Assembly (NCBI RefSeq): GCF_003971255.1
Contig: NZ_CP034660.1
Location: 2,170,001 to 2,234,000 of the forward strand
Length of the DNA: 64,000 nucleotides
Direction: 5' to 3'
DNA from: Colwellia sp. Arc7-635
GTDB lineage: Bacteria > Pseudomonadota > Gammaproteobacteria > Enterobacterales > Alteromonadaceae
Numbering within the stretch: the stretch's first letter is position 1; the number at the start of each line of letters is the position of its first letter. Shown here one piece after another: positions 19,428 through 28,100 of this stretch. The position numbers were made by a program, and so were the translations under genes. Under the pieces are notes generated by a model. That model was not told the origin of the DNA. It ran no database searches and worked only from the letters and a program-made list of their open reading frames with translations.

Positions 19428-19804
19428 TATAACTGCACCACACGTTCAGCTTTACTGGTTAGCTCAACTAACTCACCTAAGCCTGATACCGTAAAAGCAT
19501 CATCTATATTTGAAACAGCATCATTACCTAATTCATCACTCATACCACGCTTTTCAGCGGCAGTAATGCATAAATACAAAGGCACATTACATTCACGATT
19601 AAGCTGTTGCCATTGCGTTAAGGTTTGAAATTCATCACTGGGAATTGATAAATGCTTAGCGGCATTTAACACGCCGTCTTGATAAAAGAACACGCCAACT
19701 AAGGTCACACCTTGATCAATGGCCGCTCGTACTAAGTTAATAGCGGTTGTTGTTAAATTGCTATTAGGTGGGGTGGTAACCACTAAAGCCAGTGTGTTTT
19801 GCAT
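19427..19804 (-). CDS. tusD: Sulfurtransferase complex subunit TusD (DsrE family)
   Basis: From the ATG at 19804 (CAAGG nearby) the protein is 125 residues and begins MQNTLALVVTTPP. The longer frame from 19858 adds residues not found in the family. The active Cys is expected in the PLYLCITAAEKRG segment, which accepts sulfur from TusA. It starts the leftward tusDCBE operon, which is separated from upstream yccA by an intrinsic terminator, so tus has its own promoter in the 19805-19870 gap. Confidence 0.9.
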   Translation of the reverse strand: MQNTLALVVTTPPNSNLTTTAINLVRAAIDQGVTLVGVFFYQDGVLNAAKHLSIPSDEFQTLTQWQQLNRECNVPLYLCITAAEKRGMSDELGNDAVSNIDDAFTVSGLGELVELTSKAERVVQL

Positions 19805-19873
19805 ATATTGCCTTGTTACTTTACGTTCGCTTAAATACAGATCATACCGAAAATACAAAGTGCAGATAATAAA

Positions 19874-19895
19874 AAAGCCTCAATATTGAGGCTTT
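19874..19895 (-). terminator. Intrinsic terminator of yccA
   Basis: AAAGCCTCAAT and ATTGAGGCTTT form a perfect palindrome with a T run on the leftward strand. It lies about 60 bases after the yccA stop and separates it from tusD. Confidence 0.88.
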
Positions 19896-19956
19896 ATATT
19901 TTATACGCTTAGTATAAACAATTACTAATCACATTTTAATGATTTTTAACTGTTAA

Positions 19957-20622
19957 TTAATCATCGTTGCCTAAAACGCCTAACAGGCTTAGTAAGTGCA
20001 CGAAGATATTATAAATATTCAAGTATAGAGAAACAGTTGCACGAATGTAATTTGTTTCACCACCGTGAATAATGCGGCTTGTATCATATAAGATTAAGCC
20101 AGACATAATCATAATAATCGCTGCACTAATAGCTAACGAAAGCGCTGGAATTTGGAAGAAGATGTTTGCAACCATGGCAATAACAGCAACAATTAATCCC
20201 ACCATTAAAAAGCCACCCATAAATGAGAAGTCTTTTTTGCTGGTTAGTGCGTAGCCAGAAAGAGCAAAGAAAATTAATGCTGTTCCACCTAATGCTTGCA
20301 TAATTAATGAAGCGCCATTCGGCATTGCTGCATAATAGTTAAGCATTGGACCTAAAGAAGCACCCATTAAACCAGTGAAAGCAAAAATCCAAAAAATACC
20401 ACTCGCTTTATCGGCAGTCTTATTAACAACAAATAATAAACCGAATGAAACTAAGGTCATTACTAGGGCAGCCATATGAGACAGACCCATCGCCATAGAT
20501 ACACCAGCCGTTACGGCACTAAACGCCAAAGTCATCGAAAGTAACATATACGTATTTTTTAATACTTTGTTAATTTCAATCGCTGAACTTCTACTAGCAT
20601 TTAAACTAATATTCGATTGCAT
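19957..20622 (-). CDS. yccA: Bax inhibitor-1 family membrane protein (YccA-like)
   Basis: The 221-residue protein has seven hydrophobic segments between residues 25 and 220 and the family motif NIYNIFVHLLSLLG with the terminal GNDD. It starts MQSNISLNASRSSAIEINKVLKNTY, as in YccA homologues. In E. coli, YccA is a substrate and inhibitor of the FtsH protease at the inner membrane. The same role is likely but not shown. The tus operon follows, which is also common in related genomes. A small inverted repeat lies 90-110 bases upstream. Confidence 0.9.
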   Translation of the reverse strand: MQSNISLNASRSSAIEINKVLKNTYMLLSMTLAFSAVTAGVSMAMGLSHMAALVMTLVSFGLLFVVNKTADKASGIFWIFAFTGLMGASLGPMLNYYAAMPNGASLIMQALGGTALIFFALSGYALTSKKDFSFMGGFLMVGLIVAVIAMVANIFFQIPALSLAISAAIIMIMSGLILYDTSRIIHGGETNYIRATVSLYLNIYNIFVHLLSLLGVLGNDD

Positions 20623-20698
20623 AAAATTTCCTCTAAGTATGCTAATTATATTTTTTAGATGTGGGCAAATGTTAAAAGTTCAAGGGTAAATCAAATAT

Positions 20699-20741
20699 TT
20701 AACCTTAACGTTATCACCATTAAGTGATAATTAACCTTAAC
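20699..20741. repeat. Direct repeats flanking a 7-bp hairpin upstream of yccA
   Basis: TTATCAC (20711-20717) and GTGATAA (20724-20730) form an inverted repeat. It is flanked on both sides by TTAACCTTAAC. It lies between tag and yccA and may be an operator or a weak terminator for tag. Confidence 0.5.
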
Positions 20742-20785
20742 TCACATTGACATATTATGGCACGCTATATTTTTAATTACTATCT

Positions 20786-21382
20786 TTAACCCTGCTGAAA
20801 TTGTGCAATAATTTGTGAACGTTTGTAACAGTCATTACTGTGATCGTTCACCATACCGCAAGCTTGCATGTGGGCGTAACAAATAGTTGAACCAACAAAC
20901 TTAAAACCACGCTTTTTCAAATCCTTGCTCCAGGCATCAGACTCTTTTGAAGTAGCAGGAGACTCTTCAGCACTTTTCCAATGATTAACAATAGTTTTAT
21001 GATCAACGAAGCTCCACATATAGTCACTAAAACTACCAAATTCATTTTGAATGTCGATAAACAGCTTGGCGTTATTAATAGTGGCGGTAATTTTTCCTCT
21101 GTGGCGGACAATATCGCTGTTCAATAAAAGCGCTTCTACGGTATCATCAGTGAAAAGGGCAACCGCTTTAACGTCAAAATCAGCGAACGCTTTTCGATAA
21201 CCCTCACGACGCTTCAAAATAGTGTACCAACTTAGACCCGCTTGGGCCGATTCAAGCGTTAAATACTCAAATAATTTTTGATCATCATAAACAGGTACTC
21301 CCCATTCATCATCATGATAGGCAACATAATCGGTTTTAGACGTATCTAACCACGAACATCGGCAAAGGTTTTCTTCACTCAC
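20786..21382 (-). CDS. tag: DNA-3-methyladenine glycosylase I
   Basis: The 198-residue protein begins with the zinc-site region CRCSW, then YHDDEWGVPVYDD, the catalytic-site helix FEYLTLESAQAGLSWYTILKRR in two parts, and the C-terminal FVGSTICYAHMQACGMVNDH with the second pair of zinc ligands. Tag excises 3-methyladenine from alkylated DNA in the first step of base excision repair. Length matches the family (about 190). It is a single leftward gene next to the tRNA-Ser hotspot and marks the left limit of core sequence before island 1. Confidence 0.94.
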   Translation of the reverse strand: MSEENLCRCSWLDTSKTDYVAYHDDEWGVPVYDDQKLFEYLTLESAQAGLSWYTILKRREGYRKAFADFDVKAVALFTDDTVEALLLNSDIVRHRGKITATINNAKLFIDIQNEFGSFSDYMWSFVDHKTIVNHWKSAEESPATSKESDAWSKDLKKRGFKFVGSTICYAHMQACGMVNDHSNDCYKRSQIIAQFQQG

Positions 21383-21544
21383 AAACTTTCCTTAAACTTG
21401 AAATATCACTAAATTTGGTTAAATAAATACCAATCTGTTGTTTTTTTTAGCAAACAAACTTTTTTATAGAATAAATGCTTTACAAGACAATTTCGAGCCT
21501 TTATTATCCGCCTCGTTCTGAAGCAGCAATGCTTTATAACTTCA

Positions 21545-21635
21545 GGTGAGATGGCTGAGTGGTCGAAAGCACCGGTCTTGAAAACCGGCAAGGGTTTGTA
21601 GCCCTTCTAGAGTTCAAATCTCTATCTCACCGCCA
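21545..21635 (+). tRNA. tRNA-Ser (anticodon UGA)
   Basis: The 91-base sequence has acceptor GGTGAGA pairing with TCTCACC, discriminator G and an encoded CCA. The D-arm is GGCTGAGTGGTCGAAAGC, the anticodon loop CTTGAAA has anticodon TGA (UCA codons), the long class II variable arm is AGGGTTTGTAGCCCTT, and the T-arm contains GAGTTCAAATCTC. It is followed by an intrinsic terminator. Decayed copies of its 3' end follow, which indicates use as an integration target. Confidence 0.97.
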
Positions 21636-21644
21636 CATTAAGAG

Positions 21645-21677
21645 AAACCCGCTAATCGAAAGATTAGCGGGTTTTTT
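21645..21677 (+). terminator. Intrinsic terminator of tRNA-Ser
   Basis: AAACCCGCTAATC pairs perfectly with GATTAGCGGGTTT around GAAA, followed by six Ts. Confidence 0.93.
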
Positions 21678-21694
21678 GCTTTTAAGGGTTTAAA

Positions 21695-21791
21695 AAGGGT
21701 TTGTAGCACTAAACCTTCGAGTAGAGTTCAAATCTCTATCTCCGCGCCACATAAAGAGAAGCCCGTTAGTCGAAAGATTGATGGGCTTTTT
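21695..21791 (+). repeat. Decayed duplicate of tRNA-Ser 3' end plus terminator
   Basis: The segment repeats the tRNA variable arm start (AAGGGTTTGTAGC), the T-arm GAGTTCAAATCTCTATCTC, GCCACA and the terminator (GCCCGTTAGTC-GAAA-GATTGATGGGC-T5), with scattered changes. It cannot fold as a whole tRNA since the 5' half is missing. This pattern is expected for an attachment site left by an integrating element. Confidence 0.8.
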
Positions 21792-21810
21792 GCTTTCTAA
21801 ACGTTTGTTT

Positions 21811-21866
21811 TTAGAAAAGGGGATTGTAGAGTTAAACCTCTGCGTGGAGTTCAAAAACCTATCTTA
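21811..21866 (+). repeat. Second, more decayed tRNA-Ser 3' end remnant
   Basis: AAAAGGGGATTGTAGAGTTAAACCTCTGCGTGGAGTTCAAAAACCTATCT again parallels the variable arm and T-arm of the tRNA but with many changes; it is described here by position 21811-21866 and key words GGATTGTAG and GAGTTCAAA. It suggests at least two past insertion events at the locus. Confidence 0.55.
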
Positions 21867-22200
21867 ATGATTGTAAATTTAGAAAAATTATCGATATATG
21901 TTTATATACAGTTTTTCTGTTTACTCTACGGCAGAACCTAGAAACATGATTTCTGAGTAAATACTATTCAGTTTAAACTAGAAACGTGTTGATTTAATAG
22001 AATTTGTTGACATTGTGTAACAACTACTTCATCTTTGTTTTCGTAATATAGAGAGCTGATAAGCTCAATGTTAAGGAAAACATCTTGTACATATTTTCAA
22101 ATCTGAAAAAAATTACATTCAAGTCAGTCGTACCTGCGACAATAATCTTTATTTTTAAGCAAAAAACTTCATACAATAAACCCCCATTAGTGAATAAATT

Positions 22201-23805
22201 ATGCAAGAAGCATTAAATTTAAGAGAAGTACTTTCAGTGCTTTCGAAGGCATCTCCTTATGCTGTATCGACAGAGCGGAATAGCACTAGTCAGTCCTTAC
22301 TTGATGAAATAAAATCTTATCTCTATATTCAAATGCCAATTGAGACAGCGGTAAATGACACTATTTCCTCATTTGGTGCTAACGAGAAAAAAGTATTATT
22401 TTTATGTGGGAGCAGCGGAGACGGCAAGTCTGAGTTATTGACTAGAGCAAAAGTAAAATATGGTCAACGACTTAATTTTCATTTAGACGCTACCCATAGT
22501 TTTGATCCACAAGAAAATGCAATTCAAACGTTAGATAATCTTTTTAATGAATTTGAAAATCAATCCAGACCGCTTGTTGTTGGTATTAATACGGGCATGT
22601 TAGGTAATTATGCAGAAGAAGGTAGTAATGAATTTTTCAGAAAGGTAATAAAAAGCTACTTAGACAATGTTGAAGACACAACAAATGTGACATTTATTAA
22701 CTTTGAAGACTATCCGAAGTTTAATATTGATGAAGTTGGCTACACATCAGAATTTGTTCAATTACTTTTAGAACGCTTAACAGCAGTTTCAGGGAATTTA
22801 ATCAGACAAATCTACGATAAAGATAAATTAAATAATTTAGATGAAGAAAGTAAAAAACTCCATGCTAATTATGAATTGTTATGCCTTCCTTTAGTTCAAA
22901 AGACTATTATTGAACTATTATTCAAAGCTCGTTTAATGCGAGATCAATTTTTAACTGCACGTTCGCTGTTAGACTTTATTCTTACATTGGTTGCGGGGCC
23001 TAATTATTTATTTGATAACTTATTTGCTGGTGGTGATAACGAACTTGCGAATAAAATTATTGAATTTGATCCAGCACATTTGAGAACTAAAAAAATAGAT
23101 CGTTTTATTTTATCTAATGATTTGTTACTTCCTGATGAAGACTTTCAAGAGTTTAAAAGCTATTTAACATCGATGGGAATTGTGAATCAGTTAAATAGTC
23201 AATCCTACTTGCGATTGTTTTACATTCTTAAAAATGGTGAGTTTGCTAATAATTATCACCAAAAATTTGTTAAAAACTTTAATGAATCACTAATTGAACG
23301 TTATGTAGATATTTTCCAATTACACCGTGATTTTGACAATAGCATAGAGCAAAAGAAGCGAATTAAAGAATTTTATAACAATATATTACGTGCAGCGATT
23401 CGTAAATATAACAACCGTAATGCACCTAATTTAGATAAAAGTCATTATTTGATATCAGAGTTAAATGGTTTTCAGTTAGTTGCTAAATTAGAAATGAAAG
23501 CGGATTTAAAAACTATTTCAAAATATCCACCTAAGTCATCTTCAAGTTTTACCGCTTGTTTAAAAGTTGAAGATGATAGTTTGACAATTCCAATAAACAT
23601 CAACCTATTAAATTTGATGACAAAAATCGTTGATGGGTACAGACCAAATAAACATGATAAAAATACAGTGGTTCTTTTAGATGAATTACTTGAGGATATA
23701 GCTCAAGTTGCGAATCAGTCAAAAACCTTACATATATTCAAAGAACACCATCAAATTACGGTTAAAAACGTTGATGACGAAGAGTTCGAAGTGAGTGGAA
23801 TGTAA
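22201..23805 (+). CDS. dptF: Phosphorothioation-dependent restriction protein DptF (DndF)
   Basis: The 534-residue protein has a P-loop GSSGDGKSE at residues 70-78, followed by the LDATHSFDP segment, and matches DptF/DndF in length and order. With DptG and DptH it forms the restriction arm that damages DNA lacking the dnd phosphorothioate mark. It opens the rightward dptFGH operon just inside the tRNA-Ser remnants. The coding DNA is visibly more AT-rich than the neighbouring core genes, which supports horizontal origin. Confidence 0.9.
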   Translation: MQEALNLREVLSVLSKASPYAVSTERNSTSQSLLDEIKSYLYIQMPIETAVNDTISSFGANEKKVLFLCGSSGDGKSELLTRAKVKYGQRLNFHLDATHSFDPQENAIQTLDNLFNEFENQSRPLVVGINTGMLGNYAEEGSNEFFRKVIKSYLDNVEDTTNVTFINFEDYPKFNIDEVGYTSEFVQLLLERLTAVSGNLIRQIYDKDKLNNLDEESKKLHANYELLCLPLVQKTIIELLFKARLMRDQFLTARSLLDFILTLVAGPNYLFDNLFAGGDNELANKIIEFDPAHLRTKKIDRFILSNDLLLPDEDFQEFKSYLTSMGIVNQLNSQSYLRLFYILKNGEFANNYHQKFVKNFNESLIERYVDIFQLHRDFDNSIEQKKRIKEFYNNILRAAIRKYNNRNAPNLDKSHYLISELNGFQLVAKLEMKADLKTISKYPPKSSSSFTACLKVEDDSLTIPININLLNLMTKIVDGYRPNKHDKNTVVLLDELLEDIAQVANQSKTLHIFKEHHQITVKNVDDEEFEVSGM

Positions 23806-23806
23806 A

Positions 23807-25117
23807 ATGATAAAAATACCTTTAACCCCGTCAAACAATAATACCTTAAGTACTTATTTACCATTAAGAACAAAAGATAAGCATTATAAATTTTGCTGGG
23901 AGACCGTGCTCGGATATTTTGTTCATGTACTTTATAGTAAATCATTAGTAACTAATACTATTGATGATTTTAAAGTTCATTGCCAAAATCGATTTTCAAA
24001 AAAATTAGACGAGCCTGATTTTTGGCCTGTATTAGAGAAAATGTATTTTGAAAATGATCAACTTTTTAAAATTTCACCAGAGTTACTTATTTTTAAAGCA
24101 GTAAAAGGTGAGATAGACACAAACAGTAAAAAATTAGGGGATATGTACTTAAGCTTACTGGACGGCTTTACCGTTTCTTGCTCACCCAGCACACAATTAA
24201 ACTTTTTAGAAAAAGAAATTAAAGCGGTATTTGATGGCTTTTATGTTTCAGATAAACCTAAAACGGAATTAAGTAGCGGTATACCATACCTTCCTTTTTT
24301 GACTCAGCATTTTCAGCAAGATCTACTGTTTTTAAATAAAAGACCGCATTATTTACTAAATAACTTTAGTGCGGTTATTCGTTTATACGGCTTTTTGTAT
24401 GTTTCTCAAATGGCGCTAAACATTAAAGATTGGAGTCAGGGAGAACCAAAGAGTAAGCCTTGCTTTTTTATTATTGATAACGAAAAAGCGAGTGATGAAC
24501 GCTCACAAATTAAAAACTATGGTTACACCCAACTACATGACTATTTAGAGTATTTATTTCCATATTTAGTGATGAATGAAACGCTGCAAGATAAAGGTGC
24601 AGTAGAACCCATATGGAAATTATTTGAAAATTTAACTGAGAAAAATTTAACTGATTTAAATAAATTTGGTAGTGATTTCACTCAAGATCGTAATGACAGA
24701 AAGTGGTATAACTCAAACCAAGAATGGAATATTACAGAAGATAAAAAAGAACTTCTGACCCAACTGTTAGATATGTCACATGCGCAGTTCGAAAAGAAGA
24801 AAGGTCGACTTATTAAGTATAACGAAACAGTCGTTAAAGGACTACTAGGTAATGTTTGTGAACCCTTTATTCAGCGTCGAGGGCGAGCGGGGCAAGTTCT
24901 TACTTTTAATCAAGACTATATTGTACTACTCACTAACTTAGCGATAGGTGAAAAAGAAAAGCTCCGATTACACGAACTTATAAAAGCGTTTGAATCCCGA
25001 GGTATATTTTTCGATAAACAAAGTCAGCAAAGTTTAATCGACTTTTATGAACGTATGGGAAATGTAGAAAGAATGAGTGATAGCGGGGATGCAGTTTATG
25101 TTAAAAAAACAGTTTGA
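23807..25117 (+). CDS. dptG: Phosphorothioation-dependent restriction protein DptG (DndG)
   Basis: The ATG at 23807 begins one base after the dptF stop and gives 436 residues starting MIKIPLTPSNN. A GTG 12 bases earlier would overlap dptF and is less likely. Motifs YKFCWETVLGYFVHVLYSK near the start and CEPFIQRRGRAGQVLTFNQD near residue 350 are as in DptG proteins. It lacks recognised catalytic motifs and is a structural partner in DptFGH. Assignment is strong from its position between dptF and dptH. Confidence 0.88.
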   Translation: MIKIPLTPSNNNTLSTYLPLRTKDKHYKFCWETVLGYFVHVLYSKSLVTNTIDDFKVHCQNRFSKKLDEPDFWPVLEKMYFENDQLFKISPELLIFKAVKGEIDTNSKKLGDMYLSLLDGFTVSCSPSTQLNFLEKEIKAVFDGFYVSDKPKTELSSGIPYLPFLTQHFQQDLLFLNKRPHYLLNNFSAVIRLYGFLYVSQMALNIKDWSQGEPKSKPCFFIIDNEKASDERSQIKNYGYTQLHDYLEYLFPYLVMNETLQDKGAVEPIWKLFENLTEKNLTDLNKFGSDFTQDRNDRKWYNSNQEWNITEDKKELLTQLLDMSHAQFEKKKGRLIKYNETVVKGLLGNVCEPFIQRRGRAGQVLTFNQDYIVLLTNLAIGEKEKLRLHELIKAFESRGIFFDKQSQQSLIDFYERMGNVERMSDSGDAVYVKKTV

Positions 25118-28100
25118 AGAATTTTTAGTTACCCACTTTAATACTTGGGCAGAAAATGAGTTACAAGCAGGGTATCGTTATCAATTTAAAACACCTGATG
25201 GTGATAAAGGCTTCAACCTTTTTAAAGCCTTTATAAAGTTTACTAATAGCTGTATTAAAGTAAAAAATATTGAACTACAAACAATTCAATATGGCAAAAC
25301 TAAGTTAATCCCTGTTTATCATGGCAAAACGGAAACTGGTTTTACTGAAAATTTCATATCACATTTGCGTGATGAAATTTCAGCACAACAAGGAGAGCTT
25401 AAAGGCACATCGTTACTCATTATTCATAATTCGATGCTTGATACATTAATTAATTCAACTGAGGACATTGCTCAACCTGGTTTTGTTTGGCATCCCAAAA
25501 ATATAAAACACCTATTGCATGCCGAGATAAACCAGGCAGATGATAAAGCTAAAATTTCTGAATGCTTACTCGATTATCACTTTGACGACATTATTGATGA
25601 TGGCGCTACAATGTTCGGCTTTGAAAAATTGTACTATGCAATTGCTGACGGAGATTTACAATTTCACGAATTAGGCCTTTTAACGGATGACCAGTTATCA
25701 AAAGAGGGCTGGAAAGGTGAGCAGATAAGTGAACGAATTAAAGAAAATAAAGAATTAAGTGAAAAGCTCGACTTTATAACTCATCATTTCCCAAATGAAT
25801 TAGAAGATAAGTTGGCGCGTTTAGACTTGAGTGAAAAGTTTATAAAAGAGCATTTTCCTGATGGCGACGTTGAAAAATATAAAGAGCAATTAGATTTAGG
25901 TGCGTGTTTTGCAGAGCAACAAAAAAACCGAACAAATTTACTTGAACTAGAAAGTGAAACTGCGCCTGATATTGAATTACTTAAAAAAGCTAAATCTGAA
26001 AAAGGAGCAGGTGTACGTGATCGACACTTGATCTTATTATTAGAACCGGAACAGCATACTTTTGAATTAGAGTTATGTTTTTTAAATCAAAAATTAAAAG
26101 ATAGTTTTTGTAAAGTTCAGCACAACCTTCATAAACCTGACGTACAAATAACGCTTAAAAATCCTGGTGGTGTCAGAAGCCGCGCGGTTTTAACAAGTAG
26201 TTTTGATGGTAGTGCCCGTTACTTCACTTTTCAGGTGAAAACAGACAAACCTAAAGAAACTCATCGATTCAAAGTATTAGTTATTGGAAAAAATGATTTT
26301 TATATTGAGGGTTTTAAAAACACTTATTTAGTTGATCCAGCCAAACAATGGCTTACATTACAAACTGATGAACAATCACTACAAATTAGCGATTTAAGTA
26401 ATACGAGTATATTAAATTCCAACGAACAAGTTTTTGATGCTACTGAAATAGGTATTGTTGACTTTAAAAAACTCGCGAGTGAATCAGATGAAATATGCTT
26501 TGCCGTGCAAGGTTTAAATAGTTCGTTAACTTTTAATGTAGAAGGTGAAGTAGCTACAGATTCGCTTTTTTTACCTTTGATGCTAGATCAAGGGCGTTTT
26601 AATCATTTATTTAAAGATAGTTACTACGGACAATTCAATCGTAGTAAAAACAAAGTACTAATTGACGGAAAAGAAGTAGCCCCCAAAGGTAAGCGTTTAA
26701 CGTTACTTCAAAATGAAGTGGAGTTAGTCGATTCTAGATTACTTGCGAAATTTAGCGCAGAAAACGACATAAACTTAGCTGATTTAGAAATTAATTTTCC
26801 AGATTTATTCTTTGCTTATCGTAGTTTGTTTGATTATTTAGAGTTCCATAAAACACTATTAAGCATTGCTGGCTGGGGAGCAAAACTTAGAGGTTTAGTC
26901 GAACAAATCGTTATGGCTTATCAGGTAGCTATAGATGATATACCTTATCATGCACCTTTGTTAGATGAACATAAATTACTTGTAAATATCGGTTTTGCAG
27001 AGTTTGATGAACAGGTTTATATCAGTCCTTTCCATCCTTTAGTTTTGGCGTACAACGTTAATTTAGCGAACAGCTTGAGTGAAGACAAAGAAGCAACAAG
27101 TAGCTTTAAGAATCTTCCTACAGTAACTATTCAACGTTTAACTGCACAAGGGTTATTACCATTTGTATATAACCCAGAATGTGATTTTTCCTATAATCAT
27201 GCTGAAAAAGAGAATGTTTTCTGGTCTAAGTTAATTCCACAACAAGAAAGCAGTTACGATTATGTCCGCACGTTAGTTAAAGATAAAGTGGGCAAGTTTA
27301 CCGCCGCGTTTAAGCATTTGTTTGTTACAGGAAGCAAAACTACATTGCTCATTAATTCTGTTAATAATCAGCAAAATAAAGAATTATTTCTAGGCTTAAT
27401 TGATTTTATTAAACTCAAAAAAGATAAGGTAACAAACATACATGTAAATTTATATGATGAAACTGAATGTTATAATTGGTTTGATAAATTTGCTGATATG
27501 GCAAGTTATGACGATTTAAAAGAGTTATGTGAACTCAATAAAGGTGCGGCACGCGAACAAGCCGATAGCATTATCGATTTGTTAAGAACCCGCTTAACGT
27601 ATAGTAAATATGAACATGAAAAAGGTAATAAAGAGCAAGTTTATGCGCATATGTCATTTTTTAAAAATAACGAACGTGTAAAAGCGACTGATGTAGATAT
27701 ATTAAAGCAAGTAAGTGGTGTTGTATGCCATGGTTTAATGCCAGGTGAATCTGCATCAAATAAAAATGGCAGTTATTACACTTCTTTTGGTTTACGTGGC
27801 GTAGATATTGAGGGTGCACCACAGCTTAAAATGATTTCAACATACAGCGGCTTAATTAAACCCGCTAAATGCGCGCATGAAGAATATAGTGCATCTAAAT
27901 CACAAGCATTAGTAGTAACAGAAAACTTTAAAACGCTACTTGAACGTTCTTATGAAAATTCAATTTGGACAACCATCATCGATCCAAAAGTAACGCTAGA
28001 ATTTTTTGAAAACCAAAAAAACATGGTGCTAATTCATTACTCAGATAATTACACCAATTCAGTTAACTACGATGCGATTACTGTTACCAAACAAACCGAT

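Larger units (their letters stand above)
21636..22200. other. tRNA 3'-end remnants and leader upstream of dptF
   Basis: The first half carries terminators and repeated tRNA-Ser ends. The second half (about 21870-22200) is AT-rich and should contain the dptF promoter. There, CTAGAAAC(A/G)TG occurs at 21938 and 21978 as a direct repeat. A short leftward open frame is not supported. Confidence 0.6.

Noticed and set aside
21409-21591. 60-codon leftward open frame overlapping tRNA-Ser
   Set aside because: It overlaps the tRNA gene and lacks coding features.
22024-22206. 60-codon leftward open frame upstream of dptF
   Set aside because: It covers the likely promoter and the dptF start, and its composition looks non-coding.
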